Of a stretch of 64,000 nt of DNA, positions 7,733 to 16,963 are shown piece after piece. The position numbers and the translations under genes were made by a program. Source of the stretch: Curvibacter soli (GTDB lineage: Bacteria; Pseudomonadota; Gammaproteobacteria; Burkholderiales; Burkholderiaceae_C); assembly GCF_029211125.1 (NCBI RefSeq), contig NZ_JARGEN010000014.1, positions 7,908 through 71,907 on the forward strand, written 5' to 3'. Each line of letters begins with the position of its first letter. The stretch's first letter is position 1. Below the pieces are notes generated by a model. That model did not search any database and was not told the DNA's origin. It saw only the letters and a list, made by a program, of their open reading frames with translations.

Positions 7733-9331
7733 ATGGTCACCCCTTCTAAGTCGGCCTCCGAAAAGCTCGGCCGCAAGCACCTAATCATCATCGTTGTCAT
7801 CGTTCTTCTAGGCCTTGTTGCTGGAGCGCTGATGCTCCGGGGCGGTGCAGGCAAGAAAGCTGTCGAGGGCCAAGGGCACAGCGAAGAGGCCGGCGGCGAC
7901 GACGGTCACGGACATGGCAAGGAAACCGCCAAGGGCGGCAAGGACGACGGCCACGGTCATGGCAGTGAGGCCGGCGGACATGAGGAAGAGCCCGCCCAGG
8001 GACCTAACGGCGGTCAGAAGTTTTCGGAAGGTGACTTTGGCTTGGAGCTCAAGCTCTCCGAAGAGGGCGGGGAGCCGAAATTCAAGGCTTGGCTGACGGA
8101 AAAGGGGCAGCCTATGCCGACCGCCGGCAATGAAGTCGCCGTCACGCTCACACGCCCAAGCGGCGAGCAAACGGAGATCAAGCTCACGCCCCAAGGCGAT
8201 TTCCTGACAAGTAACCAGATCGTGCCAGAGCCCCATGTCTTCGAAGCAACGGTCGCCGTGGTCACGCCGAAGGAACCGTACCTGTTCACCTTTGAGAAAC
8301 AGGAAGGCAAGGTGAATTTGACGGACGACCAGATCAAGGCGGCGAGCATCAGCCTGGCCAACGCCGCGCCTGGGGTCATCCGAAGCGCATTGCAATTTCC
8401 CGGCGAGATCCGCTTCAACGAGGACCGAACCGCACACGTGGTCCCACGCGTGGCCGGAGTTGTTGAGAGCGTGAGCGCCAATCTCGGCCAGCAGGTCAAA
8501 AAGGGTGACGTTCTGGCCGTTATCTCCAGCACGACGGTTTCGGAGACCCGATCCGAGCTGCAGGGCGCCCAGCGCCGGCGTGAGTTGGCCAAGACCACCT
8601 ACGAGCGGGAGAAAGCGCTGTGGGAACAGAAGATCTCTCCCCAGCAAGACGTCTTGCAGGCGCAGCAGGCGCTGCGCGAGGCAGAGATTGCAACGGCAAA
8701 CGCGACTCAGAAGCTGCTGACGCTCGGTGCCTCTCCGAGTAGCACGTCCCTGGGCCGCTTCGAGTTGCGCGCACCCTTCGACGGCATGGTGGTGGAAAAA
8801 CACATTGCCCTCGGCGAATCGGTCAAAGAGGACGCCAACGTCTTCACGATCTCCGACCTCTCGACCGTTTGGGCAGAGATGAACGTGGCGGCGCGAGACC
8901 TACAGCAGGTTCGCGTCGGCGAGAAGGTGGTGGTTCGTGCCGGTGCATTCGATGCGACCGCGAACGGCACAGTTTCGTACGTCGGCTCGCTGATCGGCGA
9001 ACAAACCCGCACGGCTCGCGCTAGGGTGGTCATTGCCAATCCCAAGGGTGCATGGCGCCCGGGCCTCTTCGTCAATGTGGAGGTCACGGCCGAGGAGGTG
9101 AACTCTCCCGTCACCGTATCTGCGGACGCACTGCAAACCCTCGAAGACAAGCCGGTGGTCTTCCTGAAGGTTCCCGGTGGATTTGTTCCTCAACCTGTTG
9201 AGGTCGGGCGCACGGACGGCAAGCGCTTGGAGATCAAGAGCGGACTCAAGCCAGGTGCCAGCTACGCAGCGGCGGGCTCGTTCGTGGTCAAGTCGGAGCA
9301 GGGCAAGAGTTCAGCGACGCACACCCATTGA
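7733..9331 (+). CDS. czcB: CzcB periplasmic adaptor of Co/Zn/Cd efflux pump
   Basis: A 532-residue membrane-fusion protein linking CzcA to CzcC. After an N-terminal membrane anchor (about 18-38) comes a His/Gly/Asp-rich segment (about 48-88) with repeated HGHG and GHE motifs, a plausible metal-collecting region. A CzcB N-terminal beta domain, the lipoyl/coiled-coil hairpin (GVVESVSANLGQQVKKGDVL) and beta-barrel domain follow. The His-rich insertion is expected for Zn/Co/Cd adaptors; the Cu/Ag adaptor later in this window instead carries Met-rich domains. It is tightly spaced between czcC and czcA. Confidence 0.92.
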   Translation: MVTPSKSASEKLGRKHLIIIVVIVLLGLVAGALMLRGGAGKKAVEGQGHSEEAGGDDGHGHGKETAKGGKDDGHGHGSEAGGHEEEPAQGPNGGQKFSEGDFGLELKLSEEGGEPKFKAWLTEKGQPMPTAGNEVAVTLTRPSGEQTEIKLTPQGDFLTSNQIVPEPHVFEATVAVVTPKEPYLFTFEKQEGKVNLTDDQIKAASISLANAAPGVIRSALQFPGEIRFNEDRTAHVVPRVAGVVESVSANLGQQVKKGDVLAVISSTTVSETRSELQGAQRRRELAKTTYEREKALWEQKISPQQDVLQAQQALREAEIATANATQKLLTLGASPSSTSLGRFELRAPFDGMVVEKHIALGESVKEDANVFTISDLSTVWAEMNVAARDLQQVRVGEKVVVRAGAFDATANGTVSYVGSLIGEQTRTARARVVIANPKGAWRPGLFVNVEVTAEEVNSPVTVSADALQTLEDKPVVFLKVPGGFVPQPVEVGRTDGKRLEIKSGLKPGASYAAAGSFVVKSEQGKSSATHTH

Positions 9332-9346
9332 GCGGGCACATACGAC

Positions 9347-12300
9347 ATGTTTGAACGCATCATCCGCTTTGCCATCGAACAGCGATGGCTGGTTCTGCTC
9401 GCCGTGATCGGCATGGCAGGCCTCGGCGTCTACAACTACCAGCGGCTTTCGATCGACGCTGTTCCTGACATCACCAACGTTCAGGTCCAGATCAACACGG
9501 GGGCTCCGGGCTACTCACCACTGGAAACCGAGCAGCGCGTCACCTTCCCGATCGAGACGGTCATGGCAGGCCTGCCTGGCCTGCTGCAGACCCGCTCTCT
9601 GTCTCGGTACGGCCTGTCGCAGGTCACCGTCGTTTTCAAGGACGGCACCGACGTTTATTTTGCGCGGCAACTCGTCAATGAGCGCCTTCAGTCCGCGACC
9701 GGCGAAATGCCCGAGGGCATCCATCCGATGGTGGGACCCATTTCAACCGGGCTGGGCGAGATCTACCTCTGGACTGTGGAGGCCAAGGACGGCGCGAAAA
9801 AGCCGGATGGGTCGCCGTACACATCCACGGATCTGCGTGAAATTCAAGACTGGATCATCAAGCCCCAGTTGAGAAACGTGGCGGGGGTGACCGAGATCAA
9901 TTCGATCGGCGGCTACGAGAAGCAGTACCAGATCGCGCCGAACCCCGAGAAGCTGTCGGCCTATGGTCTATCCATGGCCGACGTCGTCAAGGCGCTCGAA
10001 CGCAACAACACGAACGTTGGTGCGGGCTACATCGAGCGACGAGGGGAGCAGTACCTGATTCGTGCGCCTGGCCAGGCACGGGGCATCGAAGACCTTCGCA
10101 ACATCATCCTGTCGAGCAGCGGAAGCACGCCCGTGCGCGTGCGCGATGTCGCTCAGGTGGAGATCGGCAAAGAACTGCGCACGGGAGCCGCGACCGACAA
10201 CGGCCGCGAGGTGGTGCTTGGCACGGTTTTCATGCTGATCGGCGAGAACAGCCGGATCGTCTCCCAGGCGGTCGCCAAGAAGATGGAGGAGATCAATCGC
10301 ACGCTGCCCGAAGGCGTGGAGGCGATCACCGTCTACGACCGGACGGTGCTTGTCGACAAGGCGATCAACACCGTCAAGAAGAACCTGTTCGAAGGCGCCG
10401 TGTTGGTCATCGTCGTGCTTTTCTTGTTCCTCGGAAACTTGCGCGCCGCGTTGATCACGGCGCTGGTCATCCCGCTCTCGATGCTCTTCACGTTCACCGG
10501 CATGGTGAACCAAAAGGTCAGCGCGAACCTGATGAGCTTGGGCGCACTCGACTTCGGGATCATCGTGGACGGCGCGGTGGTGATTGTCGAGAACTGCGTG
10601 CGACGCCTGGCACATGCCCAGGCGAAGCACGGCAGGCCGCTGACGCGCAGCGAACGGTTCCACGAGGTCTTCGCTGCGTCGCAAGAGGCTCGGCGTGCGC
10701 TGCTCTTCGGACAGGTGATCATCATGATCGTCTACCTGCCCATCTTCGCGCTCACGGGCGTTGAAGGAAAGATGTTCCACCCGATGGCACTCACGGTCGT
10801 CATCGCGCTGCTGGGCGCGATGATCCTGTCGGTCACGTTCATCCCTGCAGCAGTTGCGCTCTTCATCGGCAAGAAAGTTTCCGAGAAGGAAAACCGCCTG
10901 ATGCACTGGGCCAAGCAAGCCTATGAGCCCCTGCTCAATCGCGCATTAGAAGCCAAGGCGGTGGTCCTCACCATCGCAGGTGTTGCCGTGGTGCTCTCGG
11001 GCATCCTCGCCACGCGGTTGGGCAGCGAGTTCATACCGAACCTCAACGAGGGTGACTTCGCGGTCCAGGCGCTGCGCATCCCGGGAACCAGTCTTTCGCA
11101 ATCGCTACAGATGCAGCAGCAGCTCGAGCGGACGCTCAAGACAAAGTTTCCTGAGATCGAGAGAATCTTCGCGCGCACCGGAACCGCCGAGATCGCGTCC
11201 GACCCCATGCCTCCGAACATCTCGGATGCCTACGTCATGCTCAAGCCTGTCGACCAATGGCCTGAGCCGCGGCGAACCCGACAAGAGCTGGTGGAGGCCG
11301 TCCAGGCAGAGGTCGGGAAAATTCCGGGCAACAACTACGAGTTTTCGCAGCCAATCCAGCTGAGATTCAATGAGCTCGTGTCCGGTGTTCGCGCCGACGT
11401 TGCGGTCAAGGTCTTTGGTGACGACATGGATGTGCTGAACTCGACCGCGCGTGAGATCGAGGAGATCCTGAAGAGCATCCCGGGGTCGGCCGAAGTCAAC
11501 GTCGAGCAGACCACCGGCCTGCCTATGCTGACCGTGAACATCGACCGCGAGAAGGCGACGCGCTACGGCCTCAACATTGCCGATGTGCAGGACACGATCG
11601 CTACAGCAGTCGGCGGACGCAATGCGGGGACGCTTTTTGAAGGCGACCGTCGCTTCGACATCGTGGTTCGCTTGCCGGACAACGTGCGGGGCGACCTTGA
11701 AGCCATTCGTCGCCTTCCGATTCCCCTTCCAGCATCGGGAGGAGCAGCAGCGGGTGCCAGTCGGTTGAGCTTTATTCCACTCGCAGAGGTCGCAACCCTG
11801 GAGCTGGCGCCGGGACCGAACCAGGTCAGTCGCGAAGACGGCAAGCGCCGTATCGTCGTAAGCTCCAACGTGCGCGGTCGAGATCTGGGCTCGTTCGTGA
11901 CGGAGGCTACAGCAGCCCTCGATCAGCGCTTGAAGGTGCCAACGGGGTACTGGACGTCTTGGGGCGGCCAGTTCGAGAACCTGCAATCGGCGACGAAGCG
12001 CCTGCAGATCGTGGTTCCAGTGGCGTTGCTGCTGGTGTTCACGCTGCTTTTCGCGATGTTCGGCAACTTGAAGGACGGCTTGATCGTGTTCACCGGCATC
12101 CCGTTCGCGCTCACCGGCGGCATTCTTGCCCTGTGGCTGCGAGACATCCCGCTGTCGATCACGGCTGCCGTCGGCTTCATCGCTCTGTCGGGGGTCGCGG
12201 TGCTCAATGGTCTAGTGATGATCTCGTTCATCCGAAATCTTCGAGACGCTGGCGCTTCGCTGGATCGGGCAATCCACGAGGGCGCGCTCACCAGGTTGCG

Positions 12301-12532
12301 GCCTGTGTTGATGACGGCTCTTGTGGCATCGCTCGGATTCGTGCCCATGGCCATTGCAACAGGAACCGGTGCAGAGGTGCAGCGGCCGCTGGCGACTGTG
12401 GTGATCGGCGGCATCTTGTCGTCCACCGCCCTCACTTTGCTTGTGCTTCCAGTTCTCTACCGTCTCGCACACCGTCGCGATGATGACGAGGAGGAGGACG
12501 AAGAAGCTTCCGAACGTAAGGCCCATGCCTGA
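9347..12532 (+). CDS. czcA: CzcA heavy-metal RND transporter (HME1 type)
   Basis: A 1061-residue proton-driven RND pump of the inner membrane. Transmembrane segment IV contains DFGIIVDGAVVIVEN with Asp402, Asp408 and Glu415, the residue numbers and spacing known to be essential for proton/cation antiport in Cupriavidus CzcA. This motif is the HME1 (Zn/Co/Cd) signature and differs from the Cu/Ag motif in the second RND pump here. The C terminus is acidic (DDDEEEDEE). It completes the czcICBA operon and is followed 65 bp later by a His-rich periplasmic protein gene. Confidence 0.95.
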   Translation: MFERIIRFAIEQRWLVLLAVIGMAGLGVYNYQRLSIDAVPDITNVQVQINTGAPGYSPLETEQRVTFPIETVMAGLPGLLQTRSLSRYGLSQVTVVFKDGTDVYFARQLVNERLQSATGEMPEGIHPMVGPISTGLGEIYLWTVEAKDGAKKPDGSPYTSTDLREIQDWIIKPQLRNVAGVTEINSIGGYEKQYQIAPNPEKLSAYGLSMADVVKALERNNTNVGAGYIERRGEQYLIRAPGQARGIEDLRNIILSSSGSTPVRVRDVAQVEIGKELRTGAATDNGREVVLGTVFMLIGENSRIVSQAVAKKMEEINRTLPEGVEAITVYDRTVLVDKAINTVKKNLFEGAVLVIVVLFLFLGNLRAALITALVIPLSMLFTFTGMVNQKVSANLMSLGALDFGIIVDGAVVIVENCVRRLAHAQAKHGRPLTRSERFHEVFAASQEARRALLFGQVIIMIVYLPIFALTGVEGKMFHPMALTVVIALLGAMILSVTFIPAAVALFIGKKVSEKENRLMHWAKQAYEPLLNRALEAKAVVLTIAGVAVVLSGILATRLGSEFIPNLNEGDFAVQALRIPGTSLSQSLQMQQQLERTLKTKFPEIERIFARTGTAEIASDPMPPNISDAYVMLKPVDQWPEPRRTRQELVEAVQAEVGKIPGNNYEFSQPIQLRFNELVSGVRADVAVKVFGDDMDVLNSTAREIEEILKSIPGSAEVNVEQTTGLPMLTVNIDREKATRYGLNIADVQDTIATAVGGRNAGTLFEGDRRFDIVVRLPDNVRGDLEAIRRLPIPLPASGGAAAGASRLSFIPLAEVATLELAPGPNQVSREDGKRRIVVSSNVRGRDLGSFVTEATAALDQRLKVPTGYWTSWGGQFENLQSATKRLQIVVPVALLLVFTLLFAMFGNLKDGLIVFTGIPFALTGGILALWLRDIPLSITAAVGFIALSGVAVLNGLVMISFIRNLRDAGASLDRAIHEGALTRLRPVLMTALVASLGFVPMAIATGTGAEVQRPLATVVIGGILSSTALTLLVLPVLYRLAHRRDDDEEEDEEASERKAHA

Positions 12533-12597
12533 CGCATGAAGTCAATGCCCTGTCCTGCGGATGGGGTCGGCTCACAGATCAACTCAAAAGGAAAATC

Positions 12598-13014
12598 ATG
12601 AAAATCGCATCGTTCCTAGCAGTTTCAGCTCTTGCCTTGTCCATCAATGCCCAAGCGGCAGACGACCACAAGGGTCACGCACATGACGCCAAGGGCGCAG
12701 AACACGCCCATGAGGTGAAGCCTCAGCATGGCGGCGTGGTGAGCGTGGTCAAGGACGTGAACTACGAACTCGTGACGAGTCCAGAGGGCATCGCGCTTTA
12801 TGTGAGCGATCACGGAAAGGCCTCCGATCTGACGGGGGGCAGCGCAAAGCTCACGCTTCTCTCAGGAACCAAGAAGACGGAAACAACCTTGGTGCCAGCA
12901 AAGGACGCATTGCGGGCCCAGGGCGCGTTCAACGTGCCAGCCGGCACGAAGGTCGTGGCGCAAGTGACGCTGAAGGGCCAGGCCGCTCAGCCCGTGCGCT
13001 TCACGACCAAGTGA
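12598..13014 (+). CDS. His-rich periplasmic protein at the end of the czc operon
   Basis: A 138-residue exported protein with a clear signal peptide (cleavage near residue 20, NAQAAD). The next 30 residues hold about eight histidines among Asp, Lys and Glu, then a short beta-rich domain (GGVVSVVKDVNYELV...). A ribosome binding site AAAGGAAAA precedes the ATG. I do not recognise a named family; a periplasmic Zn/Co/Cd buffer or chaperone for CzcCBA is inferred from composition and position. Confidence 0.75.
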   Translation: MKIASFLAVSALALSINAQAADDHKGHAHDAKGAEHAHEVKPQHGGVVSVVKDVNYELVTSPEGIALYVSDHGKASDLTGGSAKLTLLSGTKKTETTLVPAKDALRAQGAFNVPAGTKVVAQVTLKGQAAQPVRFTTK

Positions 13015-13018
13015 TGCG

Positions 13019-13070
13019 ATGACAGAACTGTAATGCGACGGTCCGGCATCTGAGGGTCTGGTTTTTTAAA
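13019..13070 (+). promoter_or_regulatory. CzcR-type box and promoter of first small exported-protein gene
   Basis: ATGACAGAACTGTAAT (13019-13034) fits the shared 16-bp box and is followed, 30 bases later, by a -10-like TTTAAA (13065-13070). No good -35 is present, consistent with activator-dependent transcription. The same box-to-TTTAAA spacing occurs at 13659-13710. Confidence 0.7.
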
Positions 13071-13131
13071 GTTGTCTCAGCCGCGGAGATAAGCGGCGAC
13101 GACCACTCATCAACCATTCAAGGAATCTCAA

Positions 13132-13554
13132 ATGCAAGCTTCGACCCTCCGCCTTTCGCTTCTGTCCGTCGTGCTGGCTGCCGCTGCAGCTCCCGCGCTC
13201 GCCGGCAACTACGCCGAGGGCGACCCGCGACCAGTGGCGACCACGTCGACCACGTCCAGCTCGGCCGTCGCCGCTGAAACCCGCGCCTGGGCCCGGACGG
13301 CTCCGACGTTGGGCTATCCGCAGGGTGACAGCAAGCCGCTGGCCGTGCAGGTCACCTCGCGTGCTGCGGTTGAGGCCGACACGATGCGCTGGGTTCGCTC
13401 CGGGCTGTCGTCGGTGCAGTACGGCGAGGCAGGTGCTGATGCCGCCCGCCCGGCCTTCCGCCAAGCTGCGCATGCCTACGCAACCGCTCCCGTTGGGCAG
13501 CGCGATGCGCAAGCGTCCCAGGTGCCCTCATCGCGCAACGGCGCAGCGCAGTAA
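13132..13554 (+). CDS. Small exported protein of unknown function, czc-associated
   Basis: A 140-residue protein with a typical signal peptide ending APALAG. The mature part is low in Cys and His but has a repeated pattern in which TRAWARTAPTLGYPQGD resembles DTMRWVRSGLSSVQYGE, reminiscent of the DUF4148-like exported proteins common in Burkholderiales. It has its own activator-type promoter and a strong terminator, so it is a single-gene unit. No enzymatic motif is visible. Membership of the metal-induced regulon is the main clue to its role. Confidence 0.7.
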   Translation: MQASTLRLSLLSVVLAAAAAPALAGNYAEGDPRPVATTSTTSSSAVAAETRAWARTAPTLGYPQGDSKPLAVQVTSRAAVEADTMRWVRSGLSSVQYGEAGADAARPAFRQAAHAYATAPVGQRDAQASQVPSSRNGAAQ

Positions 13555-13600
13555 TCGCCACGGGGCAAAGCCGCCCAAGCCGCATAGGCCCCACCTCCAG

Positions 13601-13637
13601 AACCGCCCTTGGTGCAAACCAACGGCGGTTTTTCTTT
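13601..13637 (+). terminator. Strong intrinsic terminator
   Basis: AACCGCC-TTGGT pairs with ACCAA-GGCGGTT across a GCAA loop and is followed by TTTCTTT. The long stem plus T-run ends the 13132-13554 gene. Confidence 0.85.
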
Positions 13638-13658
13638 GCCTTCGTTTATGACGGCGCG

Positions 13659-13710
13659 ATGACGCGCTTGTAATGGGACGGCACGACAGGTGGAGGAATG
13701 GACTTTTAAA
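13659..13710 (+). promoter_or_regulatory. CzcR-type box and promoter of second small exported-protein gene
   Basis: ATGACGCGCTTGTAAT (13659-13674) is followed 30 bases later by TTTAAA (13705-13710), exactly the spacing of the preceding gene's promoter. Both boxes also share a GACGG flank. Confidence 0.7.
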
Positions 13711-13765
13711 GTGATTTCTGTCCGGGGCCAGCCGGTCTCGGACTACAACCCTAAAGGAGTCAAGT

Positions 13766-14134
13766 ATGTCCACTCGCCATCTTCGATCCGCCGTTGCCCT
13801 TTCGGCATTTGCCGCAGCAGCACTGTCACCTGTCGCGGCATTCGCTGCCGGCCCCTACCATCCCGCGCCGACTGAAGCGGGCGCGACCTACCACCCCGAT
13901 CATGCGAGCACGCGTGCACGCGGGGAGGTCATCGCCGAGTTCAACCAAGCCGCCAAGCATCCGCGTTGGAACACCGCCATGAGTCGCGGCGCGCCCTGGC
14001 CCGTCTCCAGCGCTGAGACGCCGAAGACGCGCGAGCAAGTACAGGCCGAACTCGCCGCCGCGATGAAACACCCGGCCTGGAACTCAGTCAGCCGCGGCGC
14101 CTCGTGGCCGGCTGACATGGCCGAGAGCAGATAA
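13766..14134 (+). CDS. DUF4148-like small exported protein
   Basis: A 122-residue protein with a signal peptide (cleavage near AAFAAG) and two imperfect repeats: one around EVIAEFNQAAKHPRWNTAM and a second around QVQAELAAAMKHPAWNSV, each ending SRGAPWP or SRGASWP. The TRxxVxAE pattern is that of DUF4148 proteins, abundant and poorly characterised in Burkholderiales. It has the same promoter architecture as its neighbour and an AAAGGAG ribosome binding site. It is convergent with czcS. Confidence 0.75.
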   Translation: MSTRHLRSAVALSAFAAAALSPVAAFAAGPYHPAPTEAGATYHPDHASTRARGEVIAEFNQAAKHPRWNTAMSRGAPWPVSSAETPKTREQVQAELAAAMKHPAWNSVSRGASWPADMAESR

Positions 14135-14164
14135 CACCGAGAGCCTGCGGGTCGGGCTTCGGTG
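14135..14164. terminator. Hairpin between convergent genes
   Basis: CACCGA-AGCC pairs with GGCT-TCGGTG in the 53-bp gap between the DUF4148-like gene and czcS. It could act on both strands; no strong T-run is seen. Confidence 0.45.
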
Positions 14165-14187
14165 CTCGGCCCGCTTCCTCGGTTCCT

Positions 14188-15507
14188 CTAAGCCGATGCA
14201 TCCGCCAAGGTGAAGCCAATGCGCGTCAGGCCTCGATCCGAGGTTGCGAACGTGGTTCCGCCATGCATCCGTGCAATGGCAGCCACGATCGTCAGGCCGA
14301 GTCCGTGATGGCTGGAGGAGCCGCTGCGTGATTTGTCGGCGCGGTAGAAACGTTCGAACAGATGCGGCAGTGCGGCGGGGTCGACCTCATCGCCCTCGTT
14401 GACGACGGCAATGGTGAATTCCGCGTGGTCGCGTCGGATGACGACCTGCACCTGGCTCTCCGGCCTTGCATACCTTATGGCGTTGCTCAGAAGGTTCGAC
14501 AGAGCGCGGCGCAGCAGGCCCACATCAACGTGCAGCGTCGCATCGCCTTCAATGTCCAACGTCAGATTGGATTGTTCAAGCTCGGCTTCATGGAATTCGC
14601 CCACCGCGCGGACCTGGTCTGCAAGGCTCACAGGGGCCGTCCGTCGAGCTTGAGCGCCCCGGTCGGCCTTGGACAGGAAAAGCATGTCTGTGACGATTGC
14701 TGAGAGCCGATGTGCCTCCTCCAGTTGCGAGGACAACGCTTCCCGCAAGGCCGCGATCGGTCGAGGTTGGCTAAGTTCGATCTCGGTCTGGGCAATCATG
14801 TTCGCCAGCGGCGTTCGAAGCTCGTGTGCCACGTCGGCATTGAATGCCTCGAGCTGCGCATAGGCGCCTTCAACGCGGCCCAAAAGCGCGTTGAACTGCA
14901 TGATCCATGGCTGCAGTTCGCTGGCAAATGTTTCCACATCGATGCGCCCGCCGGGTTGGGCTGGCCCTGCATTTGCTGTCTGTTCGGCAAGCAGCTTCAG
15001 TGGCTTCAGCCCGCGGCGGACAATGAGCGAGCCGGTCAGCGCAACGATCATAGAACCGAGGCTGGCAGCTGCCACCAAGGTCCATCCTAGCCGTCGCAGC
15101 AACAAGTCGTCGCCCGTAGAGTCAAGGGTCAGGCGAACTTCAACAGGGTTGCCTTCGAAGGTCAGATCCTCCAACGTTTGAGCGTGAGAGAGCCAGTTGC
15201 CCTTGACATCCGCTCGTTGGGAAAAATAGAGCCGGCTTTTTCCTGCCCACAGGCTAACGTTGATGTCCGGATGCGTCCGAAAATAGTCATCCAGCTTGTG
15301 CCGCAGCAGGTCGATGTTGGGAGGGGTGCGGGTTTCTGCGACGACATGACGGACCAACTCGCTGTGCCTTTCGAACTCTTCTTCCTGCTTGAGCTGGAAG
15401 CTCCAGCGCGTCGTGCCGTAGACAGCTACGCATGCGATGCTCAAGCCCGCGAGCGTCTGGATGGCGAACCAGCGGGAAAGCGTGCTCTGGATGGACCTCG
15501 TCTTCAC
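14188..15507 (-). CDS. czcS: Heavy-metal sensor histidine kinase (CzcS/CusS type)
   Basis: A 439-residue inner-membrane sensor kinase. It has a transmembrane helix at about 13-33, a periplasmic loop of about 110 residues, a second helix at about 142-165 leading into HAMP, the phospho-acceptor motif AHELRTP with His228, and an ATPase domain with an N box ([10 protein letters not shown]) and GLGLTIV. It overlaps the response-regulator stop by four bases and is co-transcribed with it. By position and the shared boxes it should sense Zn/Cd/Co and control czcICBA and the small exported genes. Copper sensing is possible, since CzcS and CusS are hard to tell apart by eye. Confidence 0.88.
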   Translation of the reverse strand: MKTRSIQSTLSRWFAIQTLAGLSIACVAVYGTTRWSFQLKQEEEFERHSELVRHVVAETRTPPNIDLLRHKLDDYFRTHPDINVSLWAGKSRLYFSQRADVKGNWLSHAQTLEDLTFEGNPVEVRLTLDSTGDDLLLRRLGWTLVAAASLGSMIVALTGSLIVRRGLKPLKLLAEQTANAGPAQPGGRIDVETFASELQPWIMQFNALLGRVEGAYAQLEAFNADVAHELRTPLANMIAQTEIELSQPRPIAALREALSSQLEEAHRLSAIVTDMLFLSKADRGAQARRTAPVSLADQVRAVGEFHEAELEQSNLTLDIEGDATLHVDVGLLRRALSNLLSNAIRYARPESQVQVVIRRDHAEFTIAVVNEGDEVDPAALPHLFERFYRADKSRSGSSSHHGLGLTIVAAIARMHGGTTFATSDRGLTRIGFTLADASA

Positions 15508-16187
15508 GGCGGATCGTCGTCGCGCAGTTCAAGCACGTATCCCATGCCGCGCACGGTGTGAAGCAGCTTGGCGTCGAAGGGGTCGTCTATTTTGGCTCGT
15601 AGCCGTCGCACGGCGACCTCCACCACGTTCGTCTCGCTGTCGAAATTCATGTCCCAGACCTGATCGGCCAGCAACGCTCTGGAAAGCACCTGGCCCTGAC
15701 GTCGCAGAAGGATCGAAAGCAGGGCGAACTCTTTCGCGGTCAGGTCGAGCCGTTTGCCAGCGCGGGTAGCTCGCCGCGTCGTCAGATCCAGTTGCAAATC
15801 CGCCAGCGCGAAGCGCGTGGATTCTTGCAGCGAGCCACGGCGCAGCAAGGCACGAATCCGAGCGAGCAACTCCGAAAAGGCGAAAGGCTTGGCAAGGTAG
15901 TCGTCAGCGCCACTCTCCAGTCCCTTCACCCTGTCGGCGACGTCATCGCGCGCGGTGAGCATCAAGACCGGCGTCGACGACGATTTCCGGAGCACTTCCA
16001 GGACCTTGAAGCCGTCGATGCCCGGAAGCATCACGTCGAGGACGATGGCGTCGTAGGTTCCTGTAAGAGCCATACCCAGCCCCTCGGAGCCATCGCGCGA
16101 AAGATCGACATTGAACCCGCTTTCAGTGAGGCCCTTGCGTACGTAGTCACCGAGCTTCAACTCGTCTTCGATCACCAAAAGATGCAT
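15504..16187 (-). CDS. czcR: OmpR-family response regulator (CzcR/CopR type)
   Basis: A 227-residue regulator with receiver-domain phospho-acceptor Asp51 ([12 protein letters not shown]) and a C-terminal winged-helix DNA-binding domain ending [10 protein letters not shown]. It is paired with the sensor kinase by a 4-bp ATGA overlap. The ATG at 16187 directly follows GGAAGG, an unusually short Shine-Dalgarno spacing. Its likely target is ATKAC-N6-GTMAY, which occurs twice just upstream of its own start and at three other czc promoters, suggesting autoregulation. Confidence 0.88.
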   Translation of the reverse strand: MHLLVIEDELKLGDYVRKGLTESGFNVDLSRDGSEGLGMALTGTYDAIVLDVMLPGIDGFKVLEVLRKSSSTPVLMLTARDDVADRVKGLESGADDYLAKPFAFSELLARIRALLRRGSLQESTRFALADLQLDLTTRRATRAGKRLDLTAKEFALLSILLRRQGQVLSRALLADQVWDMNFDSETNVVEVAVRRLRAKIDDPFDAKLLHTVRGMGYVLELRDDDPP

Positions 16188-16221
16188 CCTTCCATCGTAG
16201 CCCGGACCTGATGGACGTGCG

Positions 16222-16237
16222 ATTACGTTTTTGTCAT
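16222..16237 (-). promoter_or_regulatory. CzcR-type box near czcR start
   Basis: ATTACGTTTTTGTCAT fits the shared 16-bp box, 35 bp upstream of the czcR start. A TACGAT -10 candidate lies between box and gene (16194-16199, minus strand). Probably an autoregulatory site. Confidence 0.6.
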
Positions 16238-16289
16238 CCGGCGCGGTGTGGGCGGCCCCTTCTGGGTGCTAGCCCCCGGCTGGCGCAAC

Positions 16290-16305
16290 ATTACGTTTTT
16301 GTAAT
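16290..16305 (+). promoter_or_regulatory. CzcR-type box, near-perfect palindrome
   Basis: ATTACGTTTTTGTAAT is the most symmetric of the five boxes. An extended -10 candidate TGCTAGATT lies at 16335-16343 on the plus strand, so this box probably drives the lipoprotein-czcD unit. The 16306-16562 stretch after it holds no convincing gene. Confidence 0.6.
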
Positions 16306-16562
16306 GTTGCCGCTCGCAGCGTGGAGCCCATACCTGCTAGATTGACGCGGTATGCGGCCTCCAGGTCAAAGAACATGTTCGATCACCGTGCTCACACGCG
16401 CCCAGTTGCGTTAGATCAGCGCCGAGGCCACCTTGACGCCGCTGCAGAGGCAACTCATCTGCTGCCGGTCATTGGCCATCACAACCTTCGTCGTCGCGCC
16501 GCCGGTTTGTACGTTGCCGCACGGCAGGTCCGGCCGCAAAGCCGTTCAAGCGAGGACTGCGC

Positions 16563-16922
16563 GTGCCGTTCAGAATCACCGCAGTGACCGCGTTGCTGGC
16601 GTTGGGAGGCTGTGCAGGCCTCGGCCAGGAGTTCATGAACTTTCAGCGCGGATGGCGCACTGGTGAGGTCGTTGCGGTCGGCCGCGCGGATCAGATTGAA
16701 GAAAAAGGCTACACCGACTGCAGGCGCCACGCCGAGGCCGCTGAACTCAAAGCCTCTCAATACGCAGCCCTGACCTACCGCCTGGGACAACGTCAGCATT
16801 GGCACATTGTCATAGTAAGGTCAGATGCGGCAATCGTTCCCGGAGACAGGGTTTTGGCGAACGTTGAAAGCTGCGAGCTACCGATCTACCGTCTCCCCTC
16901 AGAACCACCAGGCTCAAGCTGA
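16563..16922 (+). CDS. Small putative lipoprotein upstream of czcD
   Basis: A 119-residue protein with a short hydrophobic N terminus and a lipobox LGGC, predicting lipidation at Cys17. The mature domain is mixed alpha/beta with Cys, His and Asp residues (YTDCRRHAE). No family was recognised. The GTG start at 16563 puts the lipobox at the right distance; no strong ribosome binding site is visible. It lies 41 bp upstream of czcD and is likely co-transcribed. Confidence 0.65.
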   Translation: MPFRITAVTALLALGGCAGLGQEFMNFQRGWRTGEVVAVGRADQIEEKGYTDCRRHAEAAELKASQYAALTYRLGQRQHWHIVIVRSDAAIVPGDRVLANVESCELPIYRLPSEPPGSS

Positions 16923-16963
16923 TCCTGGCTCCCAACGCTATCAACAGAGAAACCCGATCACCT

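Noticed and set aside
16321-16587. Open frame upstream of the lipoprotein gene
   Set aside because: Arg/His/Ala-rich sequence without ribosome binding site or domain; overlaps the presumed promoter.
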